A stretch of 64,000 nucleotides of DNA from Gnetum montanum (Eukaryota; Streptophyta; Gnetopsida; Gnetales; Gnetaceae), in the NCBI GenBank assembly GCA_015680685.1, contig MNCI01029622.1:25859-89858 (forward strand), in the 5' to 3' direction. Below the pieces are notes generated by a model. It had not been told where the DNA came from, did no database searches, and saw nothing but the letters and a program-made list of their open reading frames with translations. Each line of letters opens with the position of its first letter. Position 1 is the stretch's first letter. A program made the translations under genes and the position numbers. Shown here in pieces: positions 59,264 through 64,000 of the stretch.

Positions 59264-60137
59264 TGATGAACTACAAGGTATCCCTGCACCCAACCATACA
59301 AATCATAGGCATTCATGAGTGATCCAATCAAATTCTATAGACTATAATTACTAAGTACACTAGAGCTAAATAGTGCATGCGTGTTGTTTATTCATTGTCT
59401 TCCCAATCCCACTTATGGAATGTAATTGTATCGTTTAAGTGTGACTGAGGCATAAGATTTTTATTATTTTGTGTTTTTATGGAATTACTCACCTAAAACA
59501 AGAATAATAGTAAGAGTGATTAATTGCTAAATAAACAATATAGTCTAATCTAGCCTAACACAAGTAACCATTCCCACTTCCCGGACACATCATGAACTTT
59601 GTGCAAACACTACTAGGCTGTCAAATGCTAATCGTTTCTAACCTACCAAGTGTCACACGTATATTTGAAGGGGTTGTACTTGTGTATTTTAATGAATTGT
59701 TTGATTAATCAAGATTAATTACTATATCAATAACATTAATGTAAATTACATGAAATCACAATGTGTAAATGCATAAGAAAGAAAGTCTCAAGTGCTGCAA
59801 TGAATGAATCAAAGAGTCCATCTTTATTTCCAACACACTGGTGTGCTCAGGAACATCAATGCTTGAATAAAGATCTATTCACACTTAGACCTCCTGTTGT
59901 GGACACTTAGAAATTATTCTAACTCTCAAATGAATAAACTACAAGAGTTTTGCTACTTGATTGCCAAAAACTTACTCCGAATTATGCACTTGGATGCCAT
60001 ATTTATAGACCTAGGAGTAACCCTGCGATATTGAATGCACAATATCACATCTTGGGCCATGATATTGTGTACCTGATCTCATGTACCCCATATCACGACC
60101 ACCCCAATATCAGAGCATTAAAAAACACAATTTATCA
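59264..60137 (-). repeat. E4 5' LTR
   Basis: It pairs with 50086-50955. The TATA box (CTATAAATATGG, minus strand) lies at about 59997-60008. The decayed palindrome cluster (GCGATATTG, CAATATCAC, GATATTGTG, CATATCACG) lies at 60025-60115. Confidence 0.9.
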
Positions 60138-60352
60138 AAAAGCCTTATTTTATTATTGTTATTATAGAACACAAGTACATCTAAGAAAAATAACAAAATA
60201 AAAATAAATATTATTTTATTTTATTTTGTAACAAAGGAAGAGTGAGAAGAAGTACATCAAAGTAGAATATAGAAAAGGAAGAATAGGAGAAAGAAGTAGA
60301 ATGGGAAAGACATAAAAAAAGCAACTGTGATTATTTGTTACAACTGAATGAC
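60138..60352. other. AT-rich flank of E4
   Basis: Repeated AAATAAAATA/TATTTTATTT stretches. This is probably the interior of E5 resuming after the E4 insertion. No gene is seen. Confidence 0.4.
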
Positions 60353-61200
60353 TCAAGGAGATGTATGACTATCTTCAATAGTGGCATCCTTCTTACTAAG
60401 CACTACCTTGCATCTAGCTAGTCCATCACACAATTTTTTGATGTACTCGATCACACATCTTACTGTAGCTATGGATTCTTACTTTCTTTTAAGTTGAGTC
60501 TTCAACATATCCATTTGTATCAATCAAACATCCATGTCCTTTTTCCATTCCTTCTTCTTTCTCTGCAGAAACAAGATTTAAATTATGAGTTATGAGAAAA
60601 TTAAGAGAAAAAATGGAAGCACAAAGAATAAAAAAAAGTATTACCTACAACTGATCATTGTTAATTTGGAGGAATTGTTCATGGGTATTCAAATGGTGAG
60701 TGTAGCACATTGCAGTCTCCCATTCTCCTAAGAGTTGCTCCAAATCTTTTCCAACATTTGAAGCATCCTCAAGAATTGGATGTAAAGATGAGGGAACTCC
60801 AACCTATATTAAATCATAATCTACCTTAAATTTACATAACTAAGACTCTTATAAATGGTAGACACTCTCACAAACAGAATAGGGTTTGTTATTAGAAATT
60901 TGCTAAGTAATGCACCAAAGAAGCACAAGTTTTTCCTTAGCAACCACCACTATCTTTCCCATTGAATAAAAAGAACCTAAGATAGAGAAAGAAGAAACCA
61001 TTAGAACAAATTTGGAAAATGGTGTCGCTGCTACCTATGGAAGGGAACCTCTTCCAGGTGTTGTAAAAAAAGGAGGCATGCCTAGTGATCTAGATGAAGG
61101 AATGGGAGTTTGTTTAAATGTGGTGCATGCATCATCTCTGTCCATCTCTTGAATAAAGTACTATCCCTCCATAGACATTTGCAACACAAAAATCAACATC
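60353..61200 (-). pseudogene. Unrecognised multi-exon gene remnant
   Basis: Three open blocks on the minus strand are bounded by plausible splice signals. Block one (about 61035-61200) ends before GTAGCA. Block two (60645-60803) begins after ATATAG and ends before GTAATA; it encodes VGVPSSLHPILEDASNVGKD and HHLNTHEQFLQINNDQL. Block three (60353-60562) follows TTTCTGCAG and encodes a charged helix (RKKKEWKKDMDV, then ATVRCVIEYIKKLCDGLARC). Two stops (TGA, TAA) interrupt block three. It lies on the gag side of E6 but does not match E4 there. The family is unknown, and a captured host fragment is one option. Confidence 0.35.
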
Positions 61201-61231
61201 ATACAAAGAAAATATGGAAGTATTCAAACCT

Positions 61232-62648
61232 TTAAATAATTAAGCCCAAGGGTTCTTCTCGTTTCATGCCTAAGTCCATCCACGAGATGGCGTAGTTGAT
61301 CCCTTTGCGAATAACCATGGCTAGGACAACGATGTAACAATGCATAGTATCAGCCCATGGCAACATCCAAGGGTTCATGTCCTCCTTGTTTCCAACCTTG
61401 GATTTTCTTTCGCAAGTTAGACACTCGGGAGTACGTTTGGTACTTGTCATTAAATAGTTCTAACATAGTACTTCACCTACGAATGGATTCTGATTCTAAA
61501 GACTGGTACCAGCTTTCCGCTTCTTTAACTAATGTCCATGGGAACAACTTAAGTTTTTGCCATTCATTCTCTAAGTTCTGTAAGGCACACAAATCATGGA
61601 ATGCTTGTAAATGATTTTGAGGATCAGCGTTATATCCCCATTCAAATCGTGGGATATTGTTCATATCTAATCTCTTGATCCTACTATCTTTTTGGTGCCT
61701 TGTTGGAATTCTAATAGCCTCGGTTATGTCTAACATACTTCAAGTAGCGAGTAGGGGTTCATCATGATCGTCTTGTCCATGGTGTCTATGATGCCTACAT
61801 TGTTCCCTACTCTTCCTTCTTCTATGTCGTCACTCTCTAAAGTGCCCTTGTCCCCTTTCCTGGCTGTTTCGTCTATGACTTCCAATTTGCCTACCTTTAT
61901 CCCCATGATCTTTTCCTTTATGATCGCATTCGAATATTGAAGGAGAGGTTGAAGGAGATGATGAAGGTGAAGAAGAAGGAGACTTGTCACCATGATAGTG
62001 TCTGCTACCTTCTCTTCTATGGTCTCAGCCCCAATCACGATTGCGATCAGAATGTCCAACTTTATCATAAGTTCGTGTCCCTTTTTTGGACCCTTTGTGC
62101 TCATGGGTATCAAAACTTGGGTTATGAATAGTGGAATGAAGGTTCTGATACACAACCCCTTGGCTAAAGTCAAGGGAAGGAACATTGTTGTGTGGGCAAC
62201 TACCTGAGGTAGGTTCACCACCATCATTTTCACTTAAGACATGTGCGGCATCCTGGGACCACTTACCCTTCAAAGACTTATGATGTCTCTCCTGTTGCAA
62301 TTCTCTTTGATGGTGTGCCTCTGTGGGACGGTATTCTCTCAAGTCATGGTCTTGCACGATGTATTTTGCATGTAAGTGCAACATGCCAATTCGTGTGAGA
62401 GCACAAAGAAGCATGCTCAAGACTGAACGATCGGGAGGTAACACTATGTTACCTTCTAAGTCTCTCCAACAAAGTTGTTCATCTTGATGGAGGATAAAGG
62501 TGAAGTCTAGTATATACTCATCAGGATGAATATATACCACTTGAACTTGTTGAGGGACTAGTGGATCAACGTCATGTGTATTACGCCGCTAACTATTTCC
62601 TGTTTCAGACCTAGGCAATGAGGCACTCTCATACGAAGAAGGAGACAT
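61232..62648 (-). pseudogene. E6 gag (Athila type), truncated element
   Basis: The start is ATG at 62648-62646 (MSPSSYESASLPR). The N-terminal part has YIHPDEYILDFTFILHQDEQ and LEGNIVLPPDRSVLSMLL. A long Arg/Asp/Ser/His-rich stretch follows. The core 61473-61736 has RIPTRHQKDSRIKRLDM, NIPRFEWGYNADPQNHLQAF and LKLFPWTLVKEAESWY, typical of Athila gag. Similarity to E4 gag stops near 61.24 kb, so protease and pol are absent. Reading frames are longer than in E4, so this copy is less decayed. Confidence 0.82.
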
Positions 62649-62764
62649 ACTTGTCTGTTTAGTGTACAATGTATTCTTATTTATTATTTTTTCAACCAAC
62701 CCTAAGGGTTTTTTCCAACAATGTGAATGATTTCCTATGTTCTAGTTATCACACAAACAACTAA

Positions 62765-62784
62765 GTCCTCGGAAACGGTGCCAA
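62765..62784 (-). other. E6 primer-binding site
   Basis: Element sense TTGGCACCGTTTCCGAGGAC, close to the tRNA-Asp-complementary site of Athila elements, lies directly next to the LTR. Confidence 0.75.
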
Positions 62785-63430
62785 TCATGAGCACCGAGGT
62801 ACCCCTACACTCAACCATACGAATATGAGCATTTCACACACAATCCAGTCAAATTCCAAGAACTAACTACTTATGTGCCCTTATGGAATAAGGATGGGAT
62901 GGTTGATCATTTTCTTCCCAAGCTTACCTACATGTCATAATTGTATGGTTAAGTAAGCTTGAGGCAGATGATTTTTTATAGCTTTTATGTTTTTATGTCT
63001 TGTGCTAGTAGGGAAGGAGAGAGGTAACTAAGAGACTAATTTAACTTAACTACTCATTAACTAAGTTTTAACTAATCCTAACACCAGCATCCATTCAGAC
63101 TTGCCATACACATCTTGAACTAGTGCAACACTGCTGGGATTACCAAACGCTAATCGTTACTAGGTTACCAAGCGTTACATGCATGCTTCAAGTGGTCATG
63201 CTTATGTAATTTAAAGATTTTCTTAATTGATCAAAATGAATTGCTATGCTAATAATAGAAATGTAAAGTGCATAAAATAAAATAAAATAAAATAAATGTA
63301 TAAGAAAATAAAATATAAGAAATGCGTAAGAAAACAAATCTCAGGTGCTGCAAGGATGAATCGAAGAGCTCTTCTTTATTGTCGTACACAAAGTGTGCTC
63401 AAGTACACAATTGATGAGACGCGACATGCA
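62785..63430 (-). repeat. E6 LTR, minus orientation, truncated at its U3 side
   Basis: It aligns with the first 580 bp or so of the E4 LTRs, starting TCATGAGC (the TG end mutated to TC). After GTGCTCAAGTACA the alignment jumps to the palindrome cluster; the part with the TATA box is missing. Confidence 0.8.
63266..63296. repeat. (AAATA)n microsatellite
   Basis: About five AAATA units followed by ATG, inside the E6 LTR. Confidence 0.85.
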
Positions 63431-63500
63431 CTGTGCCGCGATATCGCGTACGTGATATCGCGTCTTCTCCTGCGATATCGCGTACGCAATATCGCGATCC
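63424..63500. repeat. GCGATATCGC palindrome cluster at an LTR-LTR inversion
   Basis: CGCGATATCGCG, GTGATATCGCG, GCGATATCGCG and GCAATATCGCG are packed within 75 bp with GTACG linkers. The sites are far better preserved than in E4. Confidence 0.9.
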
Positions 63501-64000
63501 ACCGCCATATCTATAAATAAGAGGCGGCACTCCCTTCATTTCTTAATCCTGGCTAGAAGTAGAAAAGCTCTGGTAGATTGATCACTCCAGAGTTAGAATT
63601 TTTCCCATGTGCCCGCAATAGGAGTCCTAAAGTGAACGGCTCTTTATTCGAGCAGCTTGTAACCTGAACCCAAGTTGTGTACGGCAATAAAGATGAACTT
63701 GATTGGATAAACCTTGCAGCACGTGGCTTTATTATTGTTGTTTATTTACTACTTTCCTAGTGCACACAAGTACGACTTGATTACGAGCGTCTACGGACGT
63801 GTATGGCTAGTCAAGGAATCTGCTACTTGTCGCAACGCATGAGTACGACTTGATTACGAGCATTGGCTGCTTGGTAACCCAGTAGCGTATTCCAGGATTC
63901 TGCGCTTGGTAATCCCAGTGGTAGTCCAATGTGTATGGCTAGTCAAGGAATCGGCTACTCATTGCTAGGCTAGAACGTGTGATAAGTACGACTTAGTTAC
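63501..64000 (+). repeat. Inverted (plus) copy of the E4/E6 LTR, running off the window
   Basis: From the TATA box (ATCTATAAATAAG, about 63509-63520) onward this aligns with the reverse complement of the E4 LTR. Matches include GAGTTAGAATTTTTCCCA, TGCCCGCAATAGGAG, GGCTCTTTATTCGAGCA and AATAAAGATGAACTTGAT. The last 230 bp do not match E4 and contain direct repeats. Confidence 0.75.
63772..64000 (+). repeat. Direct repeats at the window end
   Basis: GTACGACTTGATTACGAGC occurs at about 63772 and 63844, and a variant starts at 63987. GTGTATGGCTAGTCAAGGAAT occurs at about 63800 and 63931. The larger unit is about 130-145 bp, partly overlapping. Confidence 0.8.

Larger units (their letters stand above)
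50086..60137 (-). mobile_element. E4: complete Athila-type Ty3/gypsy element, inactive
   Basis: Two LTRs of about 870 bp bound gag, protease, RT, RNase H and integrase on the minus strand. The PBS beside the right LTR and the G-rich tract beside the left LTR agree on orientation. Flanks are AAAAA and AAAAG, an imperfect 5-bp duplication. The gag type, the FMDDF RT motif and the PBS resemble Athila. It sits just inside the E5 PBS. All coding parts are broken. Confidence 0.88.

Overview
The window looks like nuclear intergenic DNA from a land plant with a large, repeat-rich genome. A gymnosperm is possible, but the species cannot be named from the sequence. No host gene, rRNA or tRNA gene was recognised. 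Almost everything that can be assigned is LTR retrotransposon: Tat/Ogre-type and Athila-type Ty3/gypsy elements, in nested insertions and mostly broken by in-frame stops and frameshifts.

Layout. I name the elements E1-E6. E3 (722-18784, minus strand) is a complete Tat-type element of about 18 kb, with paired LTRs and a perfect 5-bp target duplication TCCTC. It is inserted in the 5' leader/gag of E1, an older minus-strand element seen as 1-721 plus 18785-21131 (PBS and 5' LTR). E1 is itself inserted in the gag leader of E2, a plus-strand relative that runs from 21132 to its 3' LTR at 35422-37473. From 37474 to about 49490 the DNA is AT-rich and holds a very large imperfect inverted repeat (arms about 40.56-43.3 kb and 46.87-49.49 kb). 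At 49529-50037 lies one LTR (E5) with a purine tract on one side and a tRNA-Met-like PBS on the other. E4 (50086-60137, minus) is a complete but dead Athila-type element with two LTRs of about 870 bp. E6 (about 61.2-63.4 kb, minus) is a related Athila gag with PBS and LTR. That LTR meets an inverted copy of the same LTR at about 63.43-63.50 kb, and the copy runs off the window end.

Most notable content. E2 and E3 both carry, between protease and reverse transcriptase, a second gene on the opposite strand. It has its own TATA box, about eight exons with phase-compatible junctions at several introns, an N-terminal FCP1/NIF-like phosphatase domain that has lost its catalytic aspartates, a helical middle part and a coiled-coil C-terminus. 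The gene is homologous in both elements although both copies are now broken. It lies within what appears to be the Ogre-type sense-strand intron, because a good 3' splice site directly precedes RT in both elements. Hairpin-forming short repeats (GGYC-N6-GRCC followed by TTAAACTRGC) flank this gene on both sides and recur after integrase, at the same three module borders in both elements.

A second cross-cutting pattern concerns the LTRs. In three LTR families, clusters of short palindromes lie just upstream of the LTR TATA box: AGCGTATACGCT in E3, TAGCATAGCGTAGCA-like in E1/E2 and GCGATATCGC in E4/E6. In the Tat elements the family-specific motif also fills the first intron of the antisense gene, and in E3 the leader too. 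This suggests a shared cis-regulatory or binding-site system, which is inference.
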